Assembly (NCBI GenBank): GCA_035506575.1
Contig: DATJPD010000211.1
Location: forward strand, 1 to 6,398
Direction: 5' to 3'
Origin: DATJPD01 sp035506575
GTDB taxonomy: Bacteria; Pseudomonadota; Alphaproteobacteria; CACIAM-22H2
DNA: 6,398 nt
Positions 1 to 6,112 of the stretch are shown here, piece by piece. The notes under the pieces are model-generated. The model saw only the letters and a program-made list of their open reading frames with translations. It did not search any database and was not told where the DNA came from. The position numbers and the translations under genes are program-made. Every line of letters begins with the position of its first letter. The first letter of the stretch is position 1.

Positions 1-1883
1 TTGCCGGCGCGGTTGAACGTCGCGGTTTTCGTGCCGGCGCTCAGCTGCTCGGTGTACTGCGTATAGATCTGATCGTCGAAGCTGACCGTGCCCAGGAGCC
101 GCCAGCCCGGGGCGAACCGCCAGTCCGCAATCCCTTCGACCCCACGATGCTCGGAGCGCGGGGCATTGAAGGTGAAGGTCTGCAGGCCGGCACCCGGCGA
201 CTGGCTGACCAACTCGTTGCGGAAGAGCTCGTAGAATCCGGTGACGCCGAGGCGGACGGTACTCTCAGGCCGCCAATCGGCGCCCAGATCGAAGCCGTAA
301 TTGGTCTGGGTCTTGAGCTGGGTGTTGTCGCCGTTGACCCCGGCCGGCGTGACGAACAGGTTGCTTGCCTGCGGCGTCCCGTAGCCGCTGGCCGCCCGGG
401 TGTGGAACACCCAGGCGTCGGTCGGCTGGTAGCGCACGCCCTCTTCGTAGGCCCAATTCAAGAAACTGCGATCGACCGATATCTGGGTGATGCTCGGAAC
501 GTAGAGGAAGTCCGTCGCGTGGAGTCTGGTGTTCTCGACCGCGAAGCCGATGACGTTGGTCCATCCGGGACTGAAGGTGATCTGTTCCTGCATGCGGGCG
601 CCGATGTTGGATTGGTCGCCCAGAACGCGGGCCGTCTCGGCCCCGAGGGCTGAAAACGGATTACCGCCCGTCCCGACGTTATACGTGGAGCTGTCGAGAT
701 ACACGTAGTTTCCGTACAGGCCCGCGAAGTGCACGGCATCCAGGCCGAGCACCGACCCGCGCTGGGTCACGTCGCTGATGATGTTGAACGCCGGCTGGTC
801 GCCGAGCGCGCTCGTGGCGCCCGTCGGCTGGTTGATGTCCTTGTTGTCGTAGACGAACTGCAGCCGCCACAGCGTGTCGGTGTCGAAATTGTGCTCCCAA
901 CGCATGCCGCCGATGGACCTCTGGTCGTTGCGGCCCAGCCCGGCCTGGCGCGCCGTCTCCGAGACCGTGGCGCCGCTGATCCCGTTAGCGAACAGGTTGA
1001 CGGTCGCGCAGCCGAGTGCGGCACTGGCGGCCGTGTTGCAGTTGGCTTGGAACGGGTTTTGATGGAATTGATTCAGCGACAGGCGGATCGGTAGATGCGT
1101 GTCGGTGACGTTGTTGATGATCTTGAACGTGAGCTGGTCATCCAGGGTCGGCCGGTAGCTGGCCAGGCCGCTCTGGGTCGTTATGTTGAAGTCGCTGTTG
1201 GTGATGAACCCGTCGCCGCGCTGGCCGCTCAGGAAGCCCATATACTCGTAATTGGCGCCCTGATCGCCGAAAATGCTGTAGCCGTTGAAATAGTTGAACG
1301 ACCCGAAATCGAACTGGGTCTCGACGCCCCCGATCGAGCCACCCGGCCGCGTGTGGAAGTTGAGCGCGCCACCCGTCGCATAGTTGCCGAACAGCACCGA
1401 CGACGGGCCTCTGTACACGTCGATGGCGCCGTAGGCATGCGGATCGGTGAGGTCTGTCCGCGAGAGCCCGTCCGGCTGCGTCACCGGAAACCCATCCTCC
1501 AAGATCTGGATGTTGCGCACCCCGAAGCCGTTGCGGTCGTTCGAGCCGCGGATGGAGATGCCGACGTCGCGCGGTCCGTTGCCCTGCTTGACCGTGACGC
1601 CGGGACTCTCGATCAGCACATCGCCGATCGTGAAGTTCGGCGAGTTCTCGAACTGGTCGCGGCCGAGCGTGGTCGTGGTCTGGGCGGGCGGCTGCGCGTA
1701 GACGTCGAGCGCCGGCGACGACGTGACGACAACCTCCGGGACCGAGCCGCCGGCGCCGGCCGGCGCGGGCGGGCTTGTTGGCGCCGGATTGGCGTTTTGC
1801 GCATAACTGCCCGCGGGTATGGCCAGCACGGCCAAGCAGACCGTCGCGACCTGCAACGGGCGAAATCGATTCAACCTCGTCAT
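1..1883 (-). CDS. TonB-dependent outer-membrane receptor, C-terminus beyond the left edge
   Basis: The reading frame is open for 627 codons from an ATG at 1883-1881 to the left edge. The N-terminus is a signal peptide (MTRLNRFRP, hydrophobic stretch about residues 11-26, likely cleavage after SYA at 28), then a Pro/Ala-rich linker (31-46) and a TonB-box-like PEVVVTSS (49-56). The plug follows (about 70-180) with the conserved blocks IESPGVTVKQG, ISIRGSNDR, ILEDGFPVTQPDG, VYRGPSSVLFGNYATGGALNF. The remainder is beta-barrel, with the family motif HRGVE near residue 579. Such receptors are usually about 680-750 residues, so perhaps 50-120 are missing. A strong Shine-Dalgarno (GGGGGAG, 1898-1892) sits 8 nt before the ATG, inside a hairpin. 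Family members import chelated metals, siderophores or cofactors using TonB energy; the substrate is not evident here. Its position downstream of the DUF2946-like gene and the NikR-linked receptor makes a metal substrate plausible (inference). Confidence 0.93.
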   Translation of the reverse strand, partial: MTRLNRFRPLQVATVCLAVLAIPAGSYAQNANPAPTSPPAPAGAGGSVPEVVVTSSPALDVYAQPPAQTTTTLGRDQFENSPNFTIGDVLIESPGVTVKQGNGPRDVGISIRGSNDRNGFGVRNIQILEDGFPVTQPDGLSRTDLTDPHAYGAIDVYRGPSSVLFGNYATGGALNFHTRPGGSIGGVETQFDFGSFNYFNGYSIFGDQGANYEYMGFLSGQRGDGFITNSDFNITTQSGLASYRPTLDDQLTFKIINNVTDTHLPIRLSLNQFHQNPFQANCNTAASAALGCATVNLFANGISGATVSETARQAGLGRNDQRSIGGMRWEHNFDTDTLWRLQFVYDNKDINQPTGATSALGDQPAFNIISDVTQRGSVLGLDAVHFAGLYGNYVYLDSSTYNVGTGGNPFSALGAETARVLGDQSNIGARMQEQITFSPGWTNVIGFAVENTRLHATDFLYVPSITQISVDRSFLNWAYEEGVRYQPTDAWVFHTRAASGYGTPQASNLFVTPAGVNGDNTQLKTQTNYGFDLGADWRPESTVRLGVTGFYELFRNELVSQSPGAGLQTFTFNAPRSEHRGVEGIADWRFAPGWRLLGTVSFDDQIYTQYTEQLSAGTKTATFNRAG

Positions 1884-1891
1884 AGTTCTAG

Positions 1892-1911
1892 CTCCCCCGC
1901 GTTCCGCGGGG
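1892..1911 (-). promoter_or_regulatory. Hairpin masking the ribosome-binding site of the first TonB receptor
   Basis: In the mRNA sense (minus strand) CCCCGCG (1911-1905), loop GAA (1904-1902) and CGCGGGG (1901-1895) form a perfect 7-bp, all G/C stem. The 3' arm contains most of the Shine-Dalgarno GGGGGAG (1898-1892) of the receptor starting at 1883. The pairing is seen directly; that it limits translation is inference. A run of five G (1916-1912) just upstream could compete for the CCCC arm, so two alternative structures are possible. Confidence 0.5.
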
Positions 1912-1946
1912 CCCCCTGAAACCGTTAACACATGCCGCCCTTCTGC

Positions 1947-1962
1947 AGGCGCCCAAGCGCCT
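1947..1962 (-). other. Perfect 6-bp stem-loop between the DUF2946-like gene and the first TonB receptor
   Basis: AGGCGC (1962-1957, minus sense), loop TTGG, GCGCCT (1952-1947) pair perfectly. It lies 28 nt after the stop of the DUF2946-like gene. No T-run follows, so it is not a convincing intrinsic terminator; it may slow transcription, protect mRNA ends, or be part of a structured leader for the downstream receptor. The remainder of the 106-bp gap (1884-1989) shows no clear promoter. Confidence 0.35.
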
Positions 1963-1989
1963 TACGAAGACGGTCTCGTGATCAGACGT

Positions 1990-2382
1990 TCAGGAGAGCG
2001 CGGGCGGTCCGCGGGGATTGGCGGCAGAGTGGCCGAACGGCTCGGAACTGCCGGTCTCGGCGGCCGGCTCGAGCGGTGTCGCCGACGAAACCGGCACGAC
2101 CAGAGCAACCAGAACAGGCACGAGACCGGTGGCCGCCACGTGCAAGGTCTGGCAGATCGGGCAAACAAGAACACCATGCTGGTGCGATTTCGGGTCGCCC
2201 TGGTCGGACGGGTTGCTGCCGCCGCTCGCGCCGCACCACGCGCCGGGGTCGTTGAACGGCAGCAGCACGGCGGCCCGCGCTGGCTGGTGGAACGCAAACA
2301 CCAGGACTTGGAATAGGATCGCGAGGACGCCGAGGGTGGCGCCCGTGCGATGCAATAGCCTTCGTCCGCGGCTTGGCCGCAT
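1990..2382 (-). CDS. DUF2946-like small membrane/periplasmic protein with CPxC motif
   Basis: The protein has 130 residues. A basic N-terminus (RPSRGRRLLHR) precedes a hydrophobic segment at about 14-31, serving as signal anchor or signal peptide. A polar central part follows with C50 and H67, H69, then C74-P-I-C77 and H81; a second hydrophobic stretch spans about 82-100. The tail is Pro/Ser-rich and ends RGPPALS. Small size, a HxHGxxxCPxC-type centre and a C-terminal (R)GPP are what I know of the DUF2946 family, whose members often lie beside TonB-dependent receptors and metal-handling genes. No biochemical function is assigned. The Cys/His cluster could bind a metal ion (inference). The ATG at 2382 is the only reasonable start but has a weak ribosome-binding site. 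It lies between two same-strand receptors (gaps 176 and 106 bp), which suggests a shared metal-uptake role. Confidence 0.78.
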   Translation of the reverse strand: MRPSRGRRLLHRTGATLGVLAILFQVLVFAFHQPARAAVLLPFNDPGAWCGASGGSNPSDQGDPKSHQHGVLVCPICQTLHVAATGLVPVLVALVVPVSSATPLEPAAETGSSEPFGHSAANPRGPPALS

Positions 2383-2558
2383 CAGAAACGCCCGCGTATG
2401 GCGCGAGATCGGATCACGGTTCCTCGAACCCCAGTCGGCCGAATGCCTTGTCGGCTCTGTGCGCGTGGTAGCACGAAAGGATGCGGCCTGCCATCCCCTT
2501 GGTATACAGACCCCGCCACGCCCCGTTTATTCCCGATTTTGCGGCTCGCGATCACGCC
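2383..2558 (-). other. 176-bp intergenic stretch with a row of short inverted repeats
   Basis: This gap separates the second receptor (stop at 2559) from the DUF2946-like gene (start at 2382). I see no gene, tRNA or recognised riboswitch in it. Four short inverted repeats follow one another: GGATG/CATCC (2479-2496), GTGC/GCAC (2459-2474), GCCGA/TCGGC (2438-2455) and GGTTC/GAACC (2418-2430). Each stem is only 4-5 bp, so chance is a serious alternative in GC-rich DNA. There is no strong sigma70-type promoter and no NikR half-site pair. Confidence 0.4.
2476..2496 (-). terminator. Weak terminator-like stem-loop after the second TonB receptor
   Basis: In the minus sense GGATG (2496-2492) pairs with CATCC (2483-2479) over an 8-nt loop and is followed directly by TTT (2478-2476). 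The stem is short and the T-run is only three, so any termination would be partial. It lies about 60 nt after the receptor stop codon and could reduce read-through into the DUF2946-like gene. This is a low-confidence call. Confidence 0.2.
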
Positions 2559-4694
2559 TCAAAACCTGACCGTCACGGACAGCCGCGCCCCGAACGGCTC
2601 GGCCGGGTGGAGATGTACGTCGTTGACGCCGGTGCCGACCAGGGACATCGGCTCGTTCTGCAAGCGTGACGCATAATAGTAGGAGATCTGCTGCGTCCGG
2701 GTATCCAGCAGGTTGTTGATGTCGAGGCGCACGGCGGCCGCTGGCGTAAGCTTGTAGCCGAGGCGTGCATTGACCAGGTTCGTCGGCGGCGAACGCACGC
2801 TGTTGTCATCGGTCAGCGGACGGGGTCCGAAGAACTCATACTGCACGCCGCCGAACCATGGCCCGTCCCCGTTGTAGGTGACGCCGAGGCTGGCGACCAT
2901 GGCGGGCGACCCGGCGATGTAGCGGCCGATCGTAATCCCGTCGTCGACCGGCTGGTCGAACCGCGCCTTGCTGACCGCGAGGTCGCCGTCGATCACCAGG
3001 CCGGGCATCGGCGTATAGGTGTTCGCGAACTCGATCCCCGTGCGCGTGCTCGGCCCGCTCGCGCTGGTGTCGCCGGCATCGCCGCTGAACACCTGCTCGG
3101 AGGCCAAGTGCAAGCGGAAGATTGCGATCGAGGACTGCAGATGCGGGATGAGCATGGTGCGCACGCCCACCTCTTCGCCGACCGCCTTTTCGAGCAGCGG
3201 GAATTTCTGCTGCGGCTGGCCCGAAACGCCGAGCACGTTGTTGTTGAACGTGGTCGGCTCGACCGTGGCCGTGGCGCTCCGCACGTCGTTGCTGTGAAAT
3301 CCCTCGCCGGCGCTGACGTAGAATTCCGTCTTTGCCCAGGGACCGAGGATCAGGCTGCCCTTGGGGCTGAGCTGCGTGCCGGTCGCGGTGCCGCCGTTGA
3401 GCGGATTGTCGGCGTGGTCGGTGGCGTAGAACAAATCCTCGCGCAGGCCGACGACGGTGCGGACCTTGTCCAGCCACTGCGTCTTGTTCTCGCCGAAGAA
3501 TCCGACGCTGCTTTCGTCGACCTGGTCGACGCGGTCGGTGCTGAGATATTGTCGATCCTGGGTCTGGAACAGCCCGAGATGGATGTGGTCGGCGCGCAAC
3601 TCGGTGCCGAGGGTGTTCTCCGTGTCGCGGCCGGCGAGCGAGCCGAACATCGTATACGCGGTCTTGCCGCCGACGACGATCCGGTCGTCGTGCTGATGGA
3701 ACTGGTCGCCCTGCACCGGATTGAACAGGAAATAGGTGAAGTTGTTGTAGAGGTCGAGCTCGCTCTTGATCACGTAGGCGCTCGCGGTCAGCCGCGAATC
3801 CGCATCCGAGCGCACCAGCCGGCCGGACAGGCTGAAGCGCTGCGCGTTGCCGCCATCGCTGTGGTCTATGGAATCCCAATACGACAGCTGCCCGTTGTTG
3901 ATGGCGCGCTCGGGCGACTGGTCGGTGGAATTCCAGGCGCCGGAATAGGCCATGGCGCTCGCGGTCCAGCCGTTGTCGGCGCTGCCGTCGCTGTAACGCA
4001 GGACCAAGTTGCCCTTTTTATAGTCGTCCGGGTGAACCCACGGCCCGTCGAGATGGTACCCCTCGGCGGCGGCGAGCACGTTGCCGCCGGTGGTCGGGCG
4101 CGACATGGCGCCAAGCGCCCGCGCATAGCCGAAGCTGCCGGCGCCGACCTCGGCCAGGTCCTTGTCCAGCCGGTCCACGTAGCCGATATGCGCAGCCCCG
4201 GCCGCCGCGAAATCGCCCTCATCCGCGAAATAGGGGCCTTTCCGATACGTCAGGCCGCTGACCAACTCGGGAATCATGAAGTTCAGATCGGAATAGCCCT
4301 GCCCGTGCGCGTGGCTGCGCATATTGACCGGCATGTCGTCGAGCGTGATCTCGAAGTCGGTCCCGTGGTCGAGGTTGAAGCCGCGCAGGAAATACTGGTT
4401 GGCCTTCCCCTCGCCGCTGTGCTGGGTGACGATCAATCCCGGCGTGCTCTCCAGCAGCTCGCCCTCCCGGTAGACCGGCCGCTGCTCGAGCTGCTGCTGC
4501 GACACGGTCCCTTCCGAAGCCGTGCCGGCGGTTCCCATCCCGATGTCCGAGGTGCCGATGACCTCGACCGTCGGCAGCGTTTGCAGGTCGTCCGCAGCCG
4601 CCGGCCTCGCGGACAGCAGCAGAAACGGGATATACAGCACAGCCCCGAGAGTGAGATATCGCCGCATCGTCTGGGCCCGCGGCACTAGCACCAT
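2559..4694 (-). CDS. TonB-dependent outer-membrane receptor under NikR control, probable nickel uptake
   Basis: This is a complete receptor of 711 residues. A signal peptide (hydrophobic core about 15-29, cleavage near AAA at 32-34) is followed by a TonB-box-like PTVEVIG (41-47). The plug (about 60-175) contains LESTPGLIVTQHSG, FLRGFNLDHGTDF (102-114), DDMPVNMRSHAHGQGYSD (119-136) and MIPELV. The barrel includes GEGFHSND (about 463-470) and ends in NARLGYKL, INNLLDTR and a terminal VRF; a final Phe is typical of outer-membrane barrels. The plug is rich in His (H92, H110, H128, H130), which could serve in metal binding (inference). The substrate is predicted from context: a perfect NikR operator lies 45 bp before the start, and nikR is divergent. 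NikR-controlled TonB receptors for nickel are established in Helicobacter pylori (FrpB4). Met10 (ATG at 4667) is an alternative start giving a more ordinary signal peptide; neither start has a strong ribosome-binding site. Confidence 0.93.
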   Translation of the reverse strand: MVLVPRAQTMRRYLTLGAVLYIPFLLLSARPAAADDLQTLPTVEVIGTSDIGMGTAGTASEGTVSQQQLEQRPVYREGELLESTPGLIVTQHSGEGKANQYFLRGFNLDHGTDFEITLDDMPVNMRSHAHGQGYSDLNFMIPELVSGLTYRKGPYFADEGDFAAAGAAHIGYVDRLDKDLAEVGAGSFGYARALGAMSRPTTGGNVLAAAEGYHLDGPWVHPDDYKKGNLVLRYSDGSADNGWTASAMAYSGAWNSTDQSPERAINNGQLSYWDSIDHSDGGNAQRFSLSGRLVRSDADSRLTASAYVIKSELDLYNNFTYFLFNPVQGDQFHQHDDRIVVGGKTAYTMFGSLAGRDTENTLGTELRADHIHLGLFQTQDRQYLSTDRVDQVDESSVGFFGENKTQWLDKVRTVVGLREDLFYATDHADNPLNGGTATGTQLSPKGSLILGPWAKTEFYVSAGEGFHSNDVRSATATVEPTTFNNNVLGVSGQPQQKFPLLEKAVGEEVGVRTMLIPHLQSSIAIFRLHLASEQVFSGDAGDTSASGPSTRTGIEFANTYTPMPGLVIDGDLAVSKARFDQPVDDGITIGRYIAGSPAMVASLGVTYNGDGPWFGGVQYEFFGPRPLTDDNSVRSPPTNLVNARLGYKLTPAAAVRLDINNLLDTRTQQISYYYASRLQNEPMSLVGTGVNDVHLHPAEPFGARLSVTVRF

Positions 4695-4714
4695 GACCGC
4701 CGCGGGCCACCCCC

Positions 4715-4745
4715 TTGCGGCAACCTAGGATCTGCACAGTATGAT
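4715..4745 (+). promoter_or_regulatory. Candidate nikR promoter overlapping the operator
   Basis: TATGAT (4740-4745), a 5/6 match to the sigma70 -10 hexamer, lies inside the left operator arm. TTGCGG (4715-4720) is a possible -35 at a long spacing of 19 bp. The expected start point is about 4752, giving a leader near 48 nt. NikR binding would cover the -10, predicting autorepression. Confidence 0.4.
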
Positions 4746-4766
4746 GTCTACAGTTAAAGATCATAC
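4739..4766. promoter_or_regulatory. NikR operator, perfect palindrome GTATGA-N16-TCATAC
   Basis: GTATGA (4739-4744), exactly 16 bases, then TCATAC (4761-4766). The arms are exact reverse complements and the spacing equals that of the Escherichia coli nik operator consensus. It sits in the only intergenic region between nikR (start 4800) and the divergent TonB receptor (start 4694), so a NikR tetramer bound here could control both. The residues of the nikR product that contact DNA (R3, T5, T7) match E. coli NikR, fitting an unchanged recognition sequence. Confidence 0.93.
4760..4765 (-). promoter_or_regulatory. Candidate -10 element for the NikR-linked TonB receptor
   Basis: Because the operator is palindromic and each arm is followed by T on its own strand, the minus strand also reads TATGAT (4765-4760). 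No good -35 is present 16-18 bp upstream, so the promoter may be weak or need an activator. The expected start is about 4753, nearly back to back with the candidate nikR start. Confidence 0.3.
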
Positions 4767-4770
4767 CGCC

Positions 4771-4812
4771 ATGCGGAACACACCGATGGGAGAAGTCCGA
4801 TGCAGCGCGTGA
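4771..4812 (+). other. Short upstream reading frame overlapping the nikR start
   Basis: An ATG at 4771 opens a 13-codon frame (MRNTPMGEVRCSA) with a second in-frame ATG at 4786 and a TGA at 4810-4812, 8 nt inside nikR in another frame. The first ATG has no ribosome-binding site. It is recorded because any translation of it would interfere with nikR initiation; it is probably chance. Confidence 0.15.
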
Positions 4813-5267
4813 CCGTGACTCTCGACGATGACCTCGTCGCGGAGATCGATCGTGTGATCGAGCGGCGGGGCTATCAGAACCGGTCCGAGGCCATCCGCGA
4901 TCTGGCGCGCGCTGGCCTCCGCGAGGCGGCCGAGCGCGCCGGCGACACCCGCGACTGCGTCGCCGCCCTCGTCTACGTCTACGACCATGATTCGCGGGAG
5001 CTCGCCAAACGGCTGACACGCAGCTTCCACGACCACCACGCACTGTCGCTGGCCGCGATGCACGTCCATCTCGACCACGAGAGCTGCCTCGAAGTGGCGG
5101 TGCTTCGCGGCAGGACGCACGACGTGCGGCACCTCGCCGACCACGTGATCGCCGAGCGCGGCGTGCGCCATGGGCGCCTCGTCATGGTGCCGGTCGAGGT
5201 CGAGCGCGCCAGGCATGCGCATGGAGAGGAGCTGAGCCGGCCGCACCTCCATGTCCACGTGAAGTAG
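4800..5267 (+). CDS. nikR: Nickel-responsive transcriptional repressor NikR
   Basis: The 155-residue protein has the two NikR domains. The N-terminal ribbon-helix-helix (about 1-45) begins MQRVTVTLDDDLV, nearly identical to E. coli NikR, with DNA-contact residues R3, T5 and T7 and the cation-site residues E30 and D34. The C-terminal ACT-like domain (about 52-130) carries the square-planar nickel ligands H77, H88, H90 and C96, equivalent to E. coli H76, H87, H89 and C95, in SFHDHH and MHVHLDHESC. RGVRHG (120-125) is also conserved. E. coli NikR has 133 residues; this one continues with a His-rich tail (H139, H141, H149, H151, H153). The ATG at 4800 is supported by GGGAGA (4788-4793) 6 nt upstream. 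In the family, Ni-bound NikR represses nickel-uptake genes. Here the targets would be the divergent receptor and nikR itself through the operator at 4739-4766. The gene ends 7 bp from the convergent modA stop. Confidence 0.97.
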   Translation: MQRVTVTLDDDLVAEIDRVIERRGYQNRSEAIRDLARAGLREAAERAGDTRDCVAALVYVYDHDSRELAKRLTRSFHDHHALSLAAMHVHLDHESCLEVAVLRGRTHDVRHLADHVIAERGVRHGRLVMVPVEVERARHAHGEELSRPHLHVHVK

Positions 5268-5274
5268 CGTAGCG

Positions 5275-6069
5275 CTATTTCAGGACCGTGAAGCCCTGCT
5301 TCTCGAACAGCGGCGCCGCCTTCGCGGAGTCCACATAGGCGAGGAAGGCTGCGGCCTCGGGATTGGCGGAGTCCTTGAGGAGTGCGATCGGATACACGAT
5401 CGGCGGGTGCGAATTCTCCGGGAAGGTGCCGGCGATCTTCACCCCCGGCTCGGACGCGGCGTCGGTCTGGTAGACGATGCCGTACGGCGCCTCGCCGCGC
5501 GCGACGAGCGCCAGGGCGGCGCGCACGTTCTCGGCCTGTGCCACGCTGCCCGACACCTGCGACCACACGCCGAGCGATTCGAGAGCCGCCTGGCCGTACT
5601 TGCCCGCGGGAACCGCGCGCGTGTCGGCCATGGCGAGCTTGCCGCCCTGCAGCAGGCTCGCGAGCGGAAAGCCGGGCCTGATGTCGACGCTCGCGGCGCT
5701 GTTCTTGGGGGCCACGAGCACGAGGCGGTTGCCGAGCAAGGTCTTGTGCGTTTCGGGCTTGATCAGGTCCTTCTTCGCCAGATAGTCCATCCAGTCGAGA
5801 TCGGCCGAGATGAAGATATCGGCCGGCGCCCCCGCCTCGATCTGCTTGGCGAGGGTCGAGCTCGCGGCATAGGACACGGCCGCCTTGGGCTTGCCGGTGT
5901 CCTTGACGTATTGAGCGTCGATGTCGTCGAGCGCGGTCTTGAGGCTCGCCGCGGCGAAGACCAGGACCGGCTTGGGCTGTCCTGCCACCGGTGCCGCCGT
6001 CCCCAAAACCGCCATGGCCGCGGCCAGGATCCACCACACAAGCACTGACCGGCGACCGTTGACGTTCAT
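5275..6069 (-). CDS. modA: Periplasmic molybdate-binding protein of an ABC transporter
   Basis: The 264-residue protein from the ATG at 6069 is a ModA-type solute-binding protein that captures molybdate (and usually tungstate) for the ModBC permease. The signal peptide covers about residues 1-30 (NGRR, hydrophobic 9-28, cleavage near VAG). Family blocks follow in order: VFAAASLKTAL (37-47), SYAASSTLAKQIEAGAPADIF (67-86), ISADLDWMDYL (87-97), NRLVLVAP (114-121), DTRAVPAGKYGQ (149-160), AENVRAALALVARGEAPYGIVYQTDA (179-204). Likely oxyanion contacts, by family alignment, are S42, S71, the VPAG segment, V182 and Y200. Length is usual for ModA. A TTG at 6078 is an alternative start, but GGGG (6082-6079) is spaced 9 nt from the ATG and abuts the TTG, favouring the ATG. 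No modB or modC follows; the downstream neighbour is the convergent nikR. Control by ModE is predicted from the upstream Mo-box. Confidence 0.96.
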   Translation of the reverse strand: MNVNGRRSVLVWWILAAAMAVLGTAAPVAGQPKPVLVFAAASLKTALDDIDAQYVKDTGKPKAAVSYAASSTLAKQIEAGAPADIFISADLDWMDYLAKKDLIKPETHKTLLGNRLVLVAPKNSAASVDIRPGFPLASLLQGGKLAMADTRAVPAGKYGQAALESLGVWSQVSGSVAQAENVRAALALVARGEAPYGIVYQTDAASEPGVKIAGTFPENSHPPIVYPIALLKDSANPEAAAFLAYVDSAKAAPLFEKQGFTVLK

Positions 6070-6088
6070 CGCTGACAACCCCGGGCTT

Positions 6089-6112
6089 CGTTATATCTAA
6101 GAGAATATAACG
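6089..6112. promoter_or_regulatory. ModE binding site (Mo-box), perfect inverted repeat
   Basis: CGTTATAT (6089-6096), 8 bases, ATATAACG (6105-6112): the arms are exact reverse complements. CGTTATAT-type arms are the hallmark of the ModE operator of modA genes in E. coli and of Mo-boxes in Rhodobacter. It lies 19 bp before the modA ATG and overlaps the candidate -10 and start point, as expected for repression by molybdate-bound ModE. No modE gene is in the window. Confidence 0.88.

Noticed and set aside
1095..1919. 274-codon plus-strand open frame opposite the first TonB receptor
   Set aside because: It is antisense to conserved plug and barrel motifs, and its translation is low in complexity and Arg/Val-rich.
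2415..2435. GGTTC...GAACC resembling a tRNA T-arm
   Set aside because: The loop is 3 nt instead of 7, and no acceptor, D or anticodon stem can be found around it.
2502..2529. Possible second NikR site starting at GTATAC
   Set aside because: GTATAC resembles a half-site, but the bases at the required 16-bp spacing on either side do not match TCATAC or GTATGA.
3108..4688. 526-codon plus-strand open frame opposite the second TonB receptor
   Set aside because: It is the antisense shadow of a well-supported receptor in GC-rich DNA; its translation is a Val/Ala/Gly/Arg-rich string with no recognisable domain.
4761..5258. 165-codon minus-strand open frame opposite nikR
   Set aside because: It is antisense to nikR, which has all nickel ligands and DNA-contact residues; this frame matches nothing I know.
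4979..6037. 352-codon minus-strand open frame across modA and nikR
   Set aside because: It is a frame-shifted shadow of modA that continues antisense through nikR, both of which have clear family motifs.
6070..6078. TTG start for modA at 6078, adding three residues
   Set aside because: The GGGG ribosome-binding site would touch the start codon; the ATG at 6069 has normal spacing.
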